A program made the position numbers and the translations under genes. Positions 23,742 to 34,805 of a DNA stretch of 64,000 nt are shown piece after piece. The stretch comes from Lottia gigantea. Taxonomy: Eukaryota; Mollusca; Gastropoda; Lottiidae. A model generated the notes under the pieces. That model made no database searches, had not been told where the DNA came from, and was given only the letters and a program-made list of their open reading frames with translations. Every line of letters starts with the position of its first letter. The first letter of the stretch is position 1. The DNA is taken from positions 993,121-1,057,120 of the forward strand of contig NW_008710951.1 of NCBI RefSeq assembly GCF_000327385.1, read 5' to 3'.

Positions 23742-26288
23742 GAAGATGATTTTGATGATGATTTGAAAAACAAAAATTCCATTTGAATAAAATAGTCTGA
23801 ACATATACATGTATTGAAGATGCAAACTAGCGCATTATACAAACAAATTTCAAAACACACTTTTGAACAAGAGAAACAAACAAAATGTCACAAATGTGAA
23901 AATAACACCTTTAACAAAAGTTTTTAAATAGTTGCAATGTCTATAGCCTAATAACTCTCTTTTACAGAAAAAAATCCAAAATACAATCATTATCAACGGG
24001 GACAAAAACACAGAACGGACTTTTCAAATCATCATCTATATTTTTTTTAAGTGTAATTCAGTAGTTCAGATATTTTCTTGATAGCAAAAGTGTTGTAATA
24101 AAATGTAATTCGGATGCATTTGCATAAGTATTCGACTCGTAATTTTGATCTTTTGTAAAGCACATTAACCAGTAAATTAAGATCGTTGAATTCCTGAAAA
24201 TTCCGCAGTGCTAAAAGAACCACAGTTTATTTTCGGAAATTATAATAATATATGAAAATTTTAAATTCATTTTCTGAATATTTTTCTAAGACTTTGTCTG
24301 AGCCACTGAATTTTTTTTGAATTTTTATTTTTATGTTTTCTATCCCTTTATAATGCTTTATCTTTGAACTAGAACATATCAAAAAGAAAAAAACACCTTA
24401 CATCATGAATTACTCAATTTTTCCGTTTCTGACATAATTTTACGCAAAGCTGACAGCAATTTTTTATACTATTTTCATCCCACATTTTAGATGTTATTTT
24501 ATACTTTTGTATCTTTCAATTCATCAAATAGTAAACTTGATGTGAGTCTAAAGGAATGCGGCAACCCAACTTTAATCTATTCTATATAAGATTTTATCAT
24601 TCTAAAAAAAATGGAAATTAATATTTCAAAACTTTCTCGAGAACTCGATTAAGGTTTTGATAATAGTAATTAGTTTATTAAAATAGTGCCACAAATCATT
24701 CAAATATAAAAACAACACAAACAAATTATTTAGATTTCCGGCCATTACTGATCTATAAGACAAGTAATAATACTACATTCCAGTTTTCTGCTTAAATAAT
24801 ATTTCCTCCTTGCAATTTTTAGATTTTGCTATATTTTTCATAACCAATTTCTGATTCTATCATTTTATTAAATAAAGTATTTTTCTACAAATGTGTTTTT
24901 GTATACATTTTCTAAAAGCAGATTTTCTGATGTTGAAAAAGATTATCAGTTCAAAGAACTTTGCTATAATGATTAGGATGGTTGAAAAGAAACCAGTTAC
25001 TATTGACAAGCAACTGATCACTATTACTAATGAAATATTTCCATTTTCTCTTGGGGTAGAACCCTCTCAAACTAATGCAGCAACTCTGTGTAAGCCTCCC
25101 ATGGAGCGTCTAAGAGGGTCCATATTTTTAAAGACAAAAGCGTAATAAATTCATGTTTTTTAATTTGTCAGAAATGGGAACAACTTACATAAAGGAACAG
25201 ATGGGCCTACTTTAGTCTCAGAAACGGGATTTTTTGTTTAACTAAGCCAATAAGTAAAAGGCTAGTGTTCACAGCTCACCGTCGAAATTTAGATCTTCAA
25301 ATCTATGTGTCCAGAAGTAACCGAGTTTGAAAGTTAACAAAAACTAGTCGTCTTTTTATGAGACACTGCCATATATAAAAAGGACATCTTTTGAAATATG
25401 AAAATAATTTCCTTGTTCGAGATATTTTTGAAGGAATTATGCGTAATACTATTTCGTACATTTGTAGTATTTCTGAAGACTAGGCCCTATATAATATTCA
25501 AGACTCAAGAATTACAATATAGCACTATGTAAAGAGTGCCTGTGACTAAATCTGCTCTACTCACATAATGCGAGAATGTAATGCTGTATGCCTTGACATA
25601 GGTATCGCTGCATAATTCACTGCAGGATTAACCTACATAGTGGCAAGTTACTATTTGTGGGGGTCTGGAAATGTGACATTCACCGAAAATGGTCGGAAAA
25701 GGGACAAACCCTCGTCTGCCATCTTTGATTGACATCACAACCCTGTCGAATTCAACCACAAATATGTCTTCAATGTGAGATATTTCGACACCCCACAAGG
25801 TCTGGACTATCAGCTTTTTGGACAGTAAGTCGTCCTTCCTAGTCGACAAAAAGCTGAAGGAAAAAACAAACCAAAATGAAAGGACGACTATGATAAGCTA
25901 GGGTTAGCGGGGGATTTCTCAACTTTCGCTAAGAAATCCTCATCCAGACTGCCCTGTACGAGAAATTTCCCGCAGTATTTCATAATTCGGCCAATCAGAA
26001 AGACGATTTCAGTCACGTGAAAAGGAGTAATTATTGTAGTGAAAGTAATCTAATCAGATTGTGCCAATAATCAATCTTCAGGATTTTGCAGATCATTTCT
26101 AAAAATAGATATTTCGTTATTATTCTATTTCTTGCAACTCAATCGATTTAAGCACATTTCATTCTTTTTAGTAGCGAAATAAATACTGCTCTTTACAACA
26201 AAAGTGATGACGTAGTTCACATTGAAAGTACTTCCGGTAATGGAAATTTAAGAAATTTAATTTAGAAATCTGCAAAAATACTTGCAAA
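23742..26288. other. Intergenic: probable 3' UTR of the surface-protein gene, repeats, ACTR8 upstream region
   Basis: A polyadenylation-like aataaa lies at 23786, about 45 bases past the stop. AT-rich unannotated sequence follows to about 25220 with no protein I recognise. A reverse-oriented family A element occupies 25226-25515. A 73-residue frame on the minus strand at 25628-25849 has no recognised domain. I saw no clear TATA box before the ACTR8 start at 26289. Confidence 0.5.
25226..25515 (-). mobile_element. Inverted-repeat element, family A, reverse-oriented copy 2
   Basis: The sequence is the reverse complement of the family A body: actaagccaat, ctcaccgtcgaaattt, gtgtccagaag, gaaggaattatgcg, and finally tctgaagacta and attcaagact. 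Its outer ends are worn. It is intergenic. Confidence 0.6.
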
Positions 26289-29200
26289 ATGCCCCCTACC
26301 TCAAGCAAAAAACCCTTTGTGCACGCTGCCCCAGAGCCTTCAGTTGAAGTGAGTAGTTTGATAGATTTTTATAGCTGTTATTACATGCCAGTGAACGAAA
26401 TCTGAAATGTGTTTTATTATTATTGTAATTTAGTAGGGTTTAGTACTTAAGTTATACTAGTAGTAGATCTAGTGTAATTACTGTTAATGTCTATTATCAT
26501 GGTCAAGGTATGAGATTGCCGTCTTATTCGTCTTCACCAATTAGTTGGTAAATCATGTTTTACTGAATCTTTTTCATCAGTTTTAAAACGACTGACACTA
26601 TTTTAAGTTTTAGTCTTTAAATGACATTATCTATTGATTAGTTCTAAGCTTATATATTTAAAAGTATTAATATTAGAGGATAATTTTCAGATAAAATGTG
26701 GAACATTTTTTGTTGAAATTTCTTGGATTTGAGGCCTATATTCAAATTTTCGATTGAAAATGATCTATTCTAACACTAGACGATTATTTATCTTGTGTTT
26801 AATAAGTCTCTATGTGTATAAATTTTTACTTTAAGCAACCAATTCAACCAGGTCAAATTATTATAATTCAACCAGGATCATTGAATTTATTGATTGGTAG
26901 AGCTGTTGACAGTCAGCCATTAACAATACCTCACTGTATCTCACGTAGAAATAAATCACCTATTAATCAACAGACACAGTCTACAATATGGATGAGACCT
27001 CAGAGTATGGTAGGTGATGTTTAAAGATGGAATTCCTTATTTTTTAGTGTCAAATTAAGCAATTGCAATTTAGAGTTTTAACCAGTCATAAATGTCCATG
27101 TATGTACAGTCAGGATAAACAACTTTTTAACCTTTCAATATCAGTCACTCATTGGAATTTTGTTGGTAATTCTCATCTAATTTAGCTAATTATGAATTAA
27201 TTATTATGGACATGTGAGACAAACTGGTATTCTAATAATAAGGAAAAATTGCTCTCTATAAACATAGCTTATTGGAACAACATCAGTGGTTAAAGTTTCA
27301 TGCAGTTTTATAAAAATTAATCAAAACTTTCGTTCCATATTTTTTTTATTAGGTTTATTTGACAAATGTTTATGAGGGCTGTCAAGATCTGTCATGAGAA
27401 TTGTGCTTTCTGAGTAAAAATAAAAATCCTGCTGTTTTTTGTCATATTTCGTATTATGTATTTATTACTGTGAATTAATGTTTGAAACAGATGTTTTTTT
27501 CATGATATTCAAGACTGGAGTGTTTTTGAGATTTAGATGGAAAAACAAGAAACATTTTGTATCAAAAATCAGTAAAAACCATGCTTAAGAAATATCGCGA
27601 TATATACCCATATCGTGATGACAACATGAATCAATATCACCCAGCCCTAGTTTTGATTGAAACACTGAAGTCTGGCATGTCTAAGTAGCAGCCATTATTT
27701 GTTTTGATAAATTTTATTGATTTTTAATTTCAGCAATCTGATTCTAAACAGGTAATGAAACATGGTTTAAAAACAGCAGAAGAAGTACTATCTAATAGAG
27801 TGATGGAGAATGGAAATATCAGACCTTCCACATCATATAGAGAGGTTAGTTTGATGTTTTTAATAGTTTGGAAAAGTTAATTGCTCAAATTAAGGAAAAG
27901 TAGGGATCAAACTATAGTAAAATGTGTCTGTTGTTACCTTATTTTAAAGGGACAGTTGCAGCATTTTGGGGGGTTAAATTTAATCTTGAATATATGTAAA
28001 TAGTCTTCAGAAGTACATGTACTGAAATCACATAATTCTTTTAAAAATACTTCAAATAGGAATTTTCTATAAATCGTAGAGTATCTTAAAATAATGAGTT
28101 GTTATTTTAACATTCAAACGCAGATAATTCTGGACACACATGGATTTGAAGACTCAAATTTCGACAATGAGTTGGGAACACTATTACTGATTGGCTTAGC
28201 TAAAAAAATTCTCGTTTCTGAGACTAAAGTATGATTGGTCAAAAAAATGGAGCATCTGTCTCTTTATAGTTTTAACTAAAAGTATCTTGTTGCTAATTTC
28301 TAGAATGCAAAAAACTATGAGTTTTTGGTTCGAAAACTAATGTAAGGACAGAAGAAAAATGAATGGCAAATTGTAGATTTAGAGGAGGGAAATGAATGAG
28401 ACCTGCACATGTTAATATTGATATGTGAAAATGTGCTTATTATGTATTTTTAGTTGGCTAATCATAATACAACAGTACAGGCAGAGAGAACTGATATTAA
28501 GTGTGTAAAAGAATGGGCAAATACATCATCAAAGCCTTCTTTTTTAATTGGAGAAGATGTAAGTGTATATTTTCTTTGTTAAAGATCTTTACCAAAATGA
28601 TTATGACAATTTGCATAGTTACTGAACAAAAAAAGCACTGTAGTGTCTAGAGCCAGAAACATGTGGATTAATCTTTCAAAATTTTCACTGCTTTTGTACT
28701 TAGGCAAGTTTTTCTTTTAAGCATGAAATTTTATGATTTATGATGACAATGAATATTGTTTTGTACGACAATTAGGAGACCTTTTGTGGTATTTTTGAAA
28801 CCTCTTGATGTATGCGATACTTTATTCAAGCCCACTGTATTTTCAAAGATTTTTTTTTTCACCAGGCAATCCATGTCCATCCATCTGATCAATATAGATT
28901 GTCATGGCCGATACAAAGAGGACAGCTCAACATTCATGAAGGACCTGGTGGTTCACTAACAGCAGTTATAGCTGATCTTGAAACAATATGGCTGTATGTT
29001 ATAGAACATTATCTTGATATTTCTAAGGCAGATTTTAAGGTTTGTTATTTCTTTATTGTGAATATGAATTTAGACTCTTCTTTAAGTACCAAAGCATATA
29101 GTGAACAGTAACTGGGGTATCTTTCTAACAGCAATAAAAATCTATACAAGGAAAACAATTCCTTTAAAAGAAAATCTTGTCAAAAGAATGGCAAAATCAG

Positions 29201-32200
29201 GATTAATAGTAGTAGATTCCTCCAAAAGAAATACCATCAGGTGCAAGTCTTGGCCATAAGATGGCAAGTTGTGATTTTAAAATTATCAGCCATATACCAG
29301 TGTTTTGTGGTGACCAGTTAGAGATAGCAAAGTGTAACAAAAAAAAAATAATTGTCCCACTATGCAGAATTTGTCTAATATGCTGGCTTAAAAGTTGGTT
29401 TCTCAGTAAATTATTCCCTGTTTAATGTTTATTTTATTCAGGTATATCGTGTGATATTATTGATACCTGATATTTACATACATAAACATGTGATTGCCAT
29501 GGTAGATATGTTATTAGATAATCTTGGATTTGCTGGTGTTATTGTCCATCAGGTAAGATTTTGTCATATTCTGATGGATTCTATGTACTGTGTTTGGTTG
29601 TGGTTTTACTAGTGTCTGTGTTTTATATTACAGGAATCAGTAGGTACTGTGTTTGGTTGTGGTTTTACTAGTGTCTGTGTTTTATATTACAGGAATCAGT
29701 ATGTGCTGTGTTCGGTTGTGGTGTTACTAGTGATTACGTTTTATATTACAGGAATCAGTAGGTGCTGTGTTTGGTTGTGGTGTTACTAGTGATTACGTTT
29801 TATATTACAGGAATCAGTAGGTGCTGTGTTTGGTTGTGGTATTACAAGTGTGTTTTATATTACAGGAATCAGTATGTGCTGTGTTTGGTTGTGGTGATGA
29901 TATGTGTATTCAGGAATCAGTATGTGCTGTGTTTGATTGTGGTGTTACTATGTGTTTTATATTACAGGAGGAACCAGTATGTCCTGTGTTTGGCTGTGGT
30001 ATTACAAGTGTGTTTGGTTGTGGTATTACAAGTGTGTTTTATATTACAGGAATCAGTATGTGCTGTGTTTGGGTGTGGTGTTACAAGTGTGTTTTATATT
30101 ACAGGAATCAGTATGTGCTTTGTTTGGTTGTGGTGATGATATGTGTATTTCAGGAATCAGTATGTGCTGTGTTTGATTGTGGTGTTACTATGTGTTTTAT
30201 ATTACAGGAGGAATCAGTATGTCCTATGTTTGGCTGTGGTATTACAAGTGTGTTTGGTTGTGGTATTACAAGTGTGTTTTATATTACAGGAATCAGTAGG
30301 TGCTGTGTTTGAGTGTGGTATAACAAGTGTGTTTTATATTACAGGAATTAGTATGTGCTGTGTTTGGGTGTGTGGTATTACAAGTGTGTTTTATATTACA
30401 GGAATCAGTAGGTGCTGTGTTTGAGTGTGGTATAACAAGTGTGTTTTATATTACAGGAATCAGTATGTGCTGTGTTTGGGTGTGGTGTTACTAGTGCCTG
30501 TGTTGTAGATGTTGGAGATCAAAAGACAAGTGTCTGCTGTGTAGAAGATGGTATTTCTAACAAACATACCAGGTACTATCCTGTCCTATCCAACTTATAC
30601 AATTATCAAAGGGAGTGATGTACAAAAAATTTCTTTGGAACTTTATTCTAGCTGACATCAAACAATGTAGTTATTTAAAACAACAAAATGTCCTATTTTA
30701 TAAGAAATTTTAACCCTTTGAACCCTGAGTATAAATGAAAAAAACTTCATATACCCTGAACTCCAAGTAATATAATATGTTGAAGCTTATGACTTTAACT
30801 TGGTGTGATGTCACTTTGTAACCGTCGGTTAACCAGTCGCTTAGGTATTGTGGTGTGTAATTTTGGATCCAGTATATTGGATTCCAGGTTTGGAAGGGTT
30901 AATGTTCAAGTTTATATTGAAAGGGTTAATGTTCCAGTTTATTCTTGAAAGGTTTAATGTTCCAGTTTATTCTTGAAAGGGTTAATGTTCAAGTTTATTC
31001 TTAAAAGGGTTAATCTTCAAGTTTATTCTTGAAAGGGTTAATGTTCAAGTGATGTAGGCTTTGCTTTCAGATGTACAAATTGAACACAAAAATTGGGAAC
31101 CAAACTTTGGATGTGTATTTCAGGATAACAATGGAATATGGCGGTGGAGATGTTACTAGAGTATTTCATTGGTTATTAGGACGAGCTGGAGTACCTCTAC
31201 GTGACCTGAATTATAGCAGTCTAGTCGATGGCTTTGTTTTACAAGATTTAAAAGAGACCTATTGTCATCTAGATTTGGTATGGTATAGATCATAAATTAA
31301 TCAGTGGCAAAACTGAAGTTTGTCTGGCTTTGACCTTCCCACACTTAAATTTCTCTTCATTTTACGTACAGAAAGAAAAGTGAGCCTTTACTCAGATTTT
31401 GCCAATTTTTTATTTCAGCATAAAACTTGTTAAATTTTGACAAGTAATTGTGTTCACTTGTCATTTGGGCTTAAAATGAAATATCAATTCAGTTTTATGA
31501 TGCCTTTGAGAGTTCATGATATTCCATAGCAGTTCATTCAACTCTCATTTATTTATTTTTTATTTATTTATTTATTTATTTATTTATTATGTCTTATGTG
31601 AACATTTTCATTTTTTTAGGATGTTTATGGTATTCTGGACCAAGAAATAGAAATAAAGAAAGTGTCGAAGAATGCTGTACATTATTATGTGAAAATGGGA
31701 GATGAACTGGTTTTAACACCATTAAGTTTGTTATATCCAGATATGTTTGGTCTCCAAGGCAACCACTTAGTCAGAGTTCAAGGTCGTAATGAAGGTGATC
31801 CGTCTGATCCTCATGATGATCATTATCTCATTCAAACACAACGACAGAACAGAGAGGTAAAGGGGCAGCATTATAATACATTTTATACAGTCACTTTCTA
31901 ATGTGTTAAAAAGTCAAAAAGTATAATCTGCTATAGAATAACTGAAGTAGCCCCCCTTTCTCTGGGACAGACACACACAGAAATTTCAGTTGAATTCACT
32001 GTCACTTTCCTTGGTAGTTATCTTGTAGCATTGATCATCATTTTATGAGGACTGTTTGTGATTTCATGTTCGAATTTTTATAAAACATTGGTGTTTATTT
32101 CTGTTTACATGTATATTGCATGATGTATTTTGTCTTGGTTTCAAGGTTATTCTCTTTGACTTCCTATATCTAATATCTGGCAATTGGCATTGCTAAACCA

Positions 32201-33532
32201 AAGCCATGCATTAAATGCTTTGTTAATTTGTTTAGGCAGGTAAACTGTCATCTAAGAAAGGAGCAGAGGAAATGAAAGATACAGATATTAGTATGAATCA
32301 AGATGATAGCCAGTTTGTATCTTCACAAATGGATGATGATTCGAATGAAGCACCTGATAATCTCCAAACCAATACTGATAGCCTCCAACAGAATGATACT
32401 AGTAAAGACAGACGTAAAGAAATGGAAGAAGATGAAGAGCTAGAAGAAGGGCCTGTAACTCAGTTGATGGGTATAGATGAGGCTATACTATACAGTATTG
32501 AAAAGTGTAGTAAGTACAGTGTACTCTGTGATTCCGAAATCTGAGTACTCAACATTCTGCGCAATCCGACATATTTTTGGTCTTGATTAATTTCCCTCTT
32601 ATATCAGCCTAAAAGAACTTTGCGTACGGTACTACAATATTCTGTATATTATGAATTACGACACTAATCCGTGATCCTGACAGACCAAAAAGGCTATAAT
32701 ATAGTCCGACATTATCAAAAGTTTACTTATTTGTTAAATATATTTTAGCCATGTTTGGGAAGGCCAATATGAGAAAATTGAGCATATTCTTTTTTTTCGA
32801 AGCAGCATTAGTGATTAGTTAGTTTTGATTGTACAGACCCTCAGTTCAAGCGGAGCGATACACAGCGACACATTCAGGATATATGGCTGTATTTTTTCCG
32901 CTCGCAGCTTGGCTGTCAAGCAATAGGAACACACAAACAAAATCCTCCATAGCGAATGATTGATTTAAAGTTGCCCTGCTCTGTTTATGTGTGAATGCCT
33001 GAACGCTGATGTGATATTCCTGATGGCGCTCTGCAACTGGATTTATCAACTAGGCTAACAATATTATTGTGGAATTTTTATTAACCTTCAGGTAATGATG
33101 ATATCAAAAGAAAGATGTATAGCTGTGTTTTATTGGTTGGTGGAGGAATGAATTATGAATGCACTCAGAAATGTTTAACAAATCGTATAATACCCAACAT
33201 TCCACATTATCAACGTTTACAGATGGAGAGCATGGATATACTCTCAAAATCTAAGGTAAAGAAAAAAACAGAAAAATCCAAATATGAACCAGGTTCATCA
33301 CCCATAAAATGTAGATTTCTGACACTACCTGTGACTATTTAAAAACCATACAACATCACGTCTGAGGTTCTTTCCTTGTGTTTTACAGGATGGTGATCCT
33401 AGGATAATTTGTTGGAAGGGAGCGGCCATCTTGGCTTGTCTGGATACAACACAAGAATTATGGATATATCAAAGAGAATGGAAACAGTTTAATGCTAGAA
33501 TGTTACGAGAAAGGGCACCTTTTGTTTGGTGA
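26289..33532 (+). CDS. ACTR8: ACTR8, actin-related protein 8 (INO80 chromatin-remodelling complex subunit), complete
   Basis: Twelve exons: 26289-26348, 26836-27009, 27734-27844, 28454-28558, 28866-29039, 29442-29552, 30457-30572, 31124-31277, 31620-31856, 32236-32509, 33092-33255, 33389-33532. All join in frame to about 607 residues; from memory human ACTR8 is of similar length (about 620). Family marks include the V-D-V-G-D-Q-K-T-S-V-C-C-V-E-D-G phosphate-binding loop, the D-P-x-D-P-H-D-D-H-Y-L motif, an acidic insert in exon 32236, V-G-G-G-M near 33140, and the C-terminal I-C-W-K-G-A-A-I-L-A-C-L-D-T-T-Q-E-L-W-I and R-E-R-A-P-F-V-W. In known species Arp8 is a nuclear INO80 subunit that binds nucleosomes and nuclear actin. 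The ATG follows gcaaa and opens a short 20-residue exon. Exon 7 is preceded by 14 decoy copies of its own acceptor, described separately. Confidence 0.95.
27018..27270. mobile_element. Inverted-repeat element, family C, copy 1 (right end lost)
   Basis: The left part (ttaaagatgg, cttattttttagtgtcaaatt, gagttttaaccagtc) matches the intact copies at 49017 and 57113 up to gagacaaactggtatt. The matching right terminus is not recognisable. It starts only eight bases after the end of ACTR8 exon 2, inside the intron. Confidence 0.6.
27947..28265 (+). mobile_element. Inverted-repeat element, family A, copy 3
   Basis: It starts taaagggacagttgc and ends gagcatctgtctcttta. The interior carries the family body (cttgaatatatgtaaatag, acattcaaacgcagataat, gattggcttagc). 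It lies in ACTR8 intron 3 and has no coding potential. Confidence 0.75.
29581..30456 (+). repeat. Tandem array of an intron-end/exon-start junction in ACTR8 (14 decoy 3' splice sites)
   Basis: Units of 48-82 bases, most often 55 or 59, each carry a splice acceptor (usually ttatattacag) followed by gaatcagta(t/g)gtgctgtg, the start of ACTR8 exon 7. Exon-start positions are 29634, 29693, 29752, 29811, 29866, 29914, 29968, 30050, 30105, 30154, 30208, 30290 and 30345, 30402; the true exon start is 30457. A higher-order duplication is visible: 29866-30049 is nearly repeated at 30105-30289. Reading through the first unit or the last decoy meets a stop shortly after entry into the following unit, so only the last acceptor keeps the ACTR8 frame. 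Long open frames of 79-163 residues in this interval are artefacts of the repeat. Confidence 0.93.
30892..31050 (+). repeat. Minisatellite, unit about 28-30 bases (gaaagggttaatgttcaag)
   Basis: Five to six imperfect copies of gaaagggttaatgttc followed by a(a/g)tttattctt lie in the ACTR8 intron between exons 7 and 8, ending about 70 bases before the exon 8 acceptor. Confidence 0.85.
31548..31590. repeat. TTTA microsatellite
   Basis: About ten tttatttattta-type units lie within the intron before ACTR8 exon 31620. Confidence 0.9.
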
Positions 33533-34805
33533 AAGTATGATATTAGGACTTGTGTATAATTCTATGGACTGAAACTGAAATGATATTGACATTTTTGAAT
33601 ATAAAGTCCATCCTAATATTCATAAGACCAGCTGTTTTAGAAATGTAGTTTCTGATGTCATAATCTTAGCTTGGAAGCCAAGTCTGTGATGAGCATTTCT
33701 GAAACCATCAGAGATATCATGGGAATTGATGAAGATGAATATGATTCACAAGATGTGTGAATTGATAACTGGAAATCCAGAGTTTGTGCTGTCATCAGCA
33801 GGAAATTCTCTCATGCTTTATGGCATTGCAAAAATATATGAGTTCATTACAGTACAGATCAGTAGGATCTGTAAAAATTCATTTCATATTTTTGTAATTT
33901 TCTGGTCTTATTCTAGTGCATTGACATCATCTGATGAGTTATAATGATCCATTTGCTGCTCAAATGGAATAGTAGCTTTTATGTACAAATATCAACACTG
34001 GCAGACGTGTAAAATTTTGTAATGTTCGCCATTTAAAGATGTCCTCGACAGTATCTCATACGTGTAATGTTACAATGTCCTAAAATGGTAACAATATATT
34101 TGCCAAGAGCCCTTGCAGTTATTGCAACAAACATGCACATTTGATTAACACCAAAACTCTATTTCTTCTACAAAAGAACTATTTCATCCACTTGGGTTTC
34201 CCTTTGCTGCGATATTTAGATGATGCAAAAGATTCTGGTGAAGACAAAAGATTTAGATAAATATATGATATTTATTGCACAATTACTTTCTCTTCCAAAA
34301 TTCACAAACCAGGTAACATCTGTTGCTTACTGTTTCTTGCGTCTCTCAGATAACATCGTCACTATCGAACGTATTACACCTTCAGACTGATGGTGAATGA
34401 ATATTAAACAGTGAGTTGAGTACATGTACTTCCATCAGAGGATATCTTCCTATCCGCTGATGAAAGACGGATACCAGTGGGTTAAAATACTTGGAGATGC
34501 AGTCTATCATGAACGACAGCTTGTATTTTTTTTTTTACTCTGACGCATAGGCGTATATCACTTGGGTTGCTGAGAATATCGGTACGGAAGACCTTGGATC
34601 TTCCAAAAATACCAATGTTGCTGACAGTTGTACCAAAAACATATTCAGGATGTAACAGCACCAACGTCTTCTAAGTAAAGGCTTAGTGCATGTATATATC
34701 AGGCTTGCAAGGACTCAATAAGCTTAGTTTCTCAGCAAACCATAGAAAACGTCATGGTCCTAATGCCGTAACTTGTATCTAGCTGAATCGGATAGCTGGA
34801 TATTA
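33533..34805. other. Intergenic between ACTR8 and the convergent Kelch-like gene
   Basis: The ACTR8 stop is followed by AT-rich sequence. A weak polyadenylation-like aatata lies near 33598. No exon with supported borders and no terminal-repeat element was recognised. The two genes run toward each other, so both 3' UTRs should lie here. Confidence 0.5.

Noticed and set aside
25628-25849. 73-residue minus-strand frame, possibly a small gene or transposon remnant
   Set aside because: Start codon context, splice borders and any known domain are lacking; I could not support a gene. A profile search of this frame would decide.
29762-30424. Overlapping open frames of 79-163 residues with C-V-W-L-W-Y-Y-K-C-V type repeats
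   Set aside because: They are translations of the acceptor/exon-start tandem array in ACTR8; three frames are open because the unit lacks stops in them. Not a protein.
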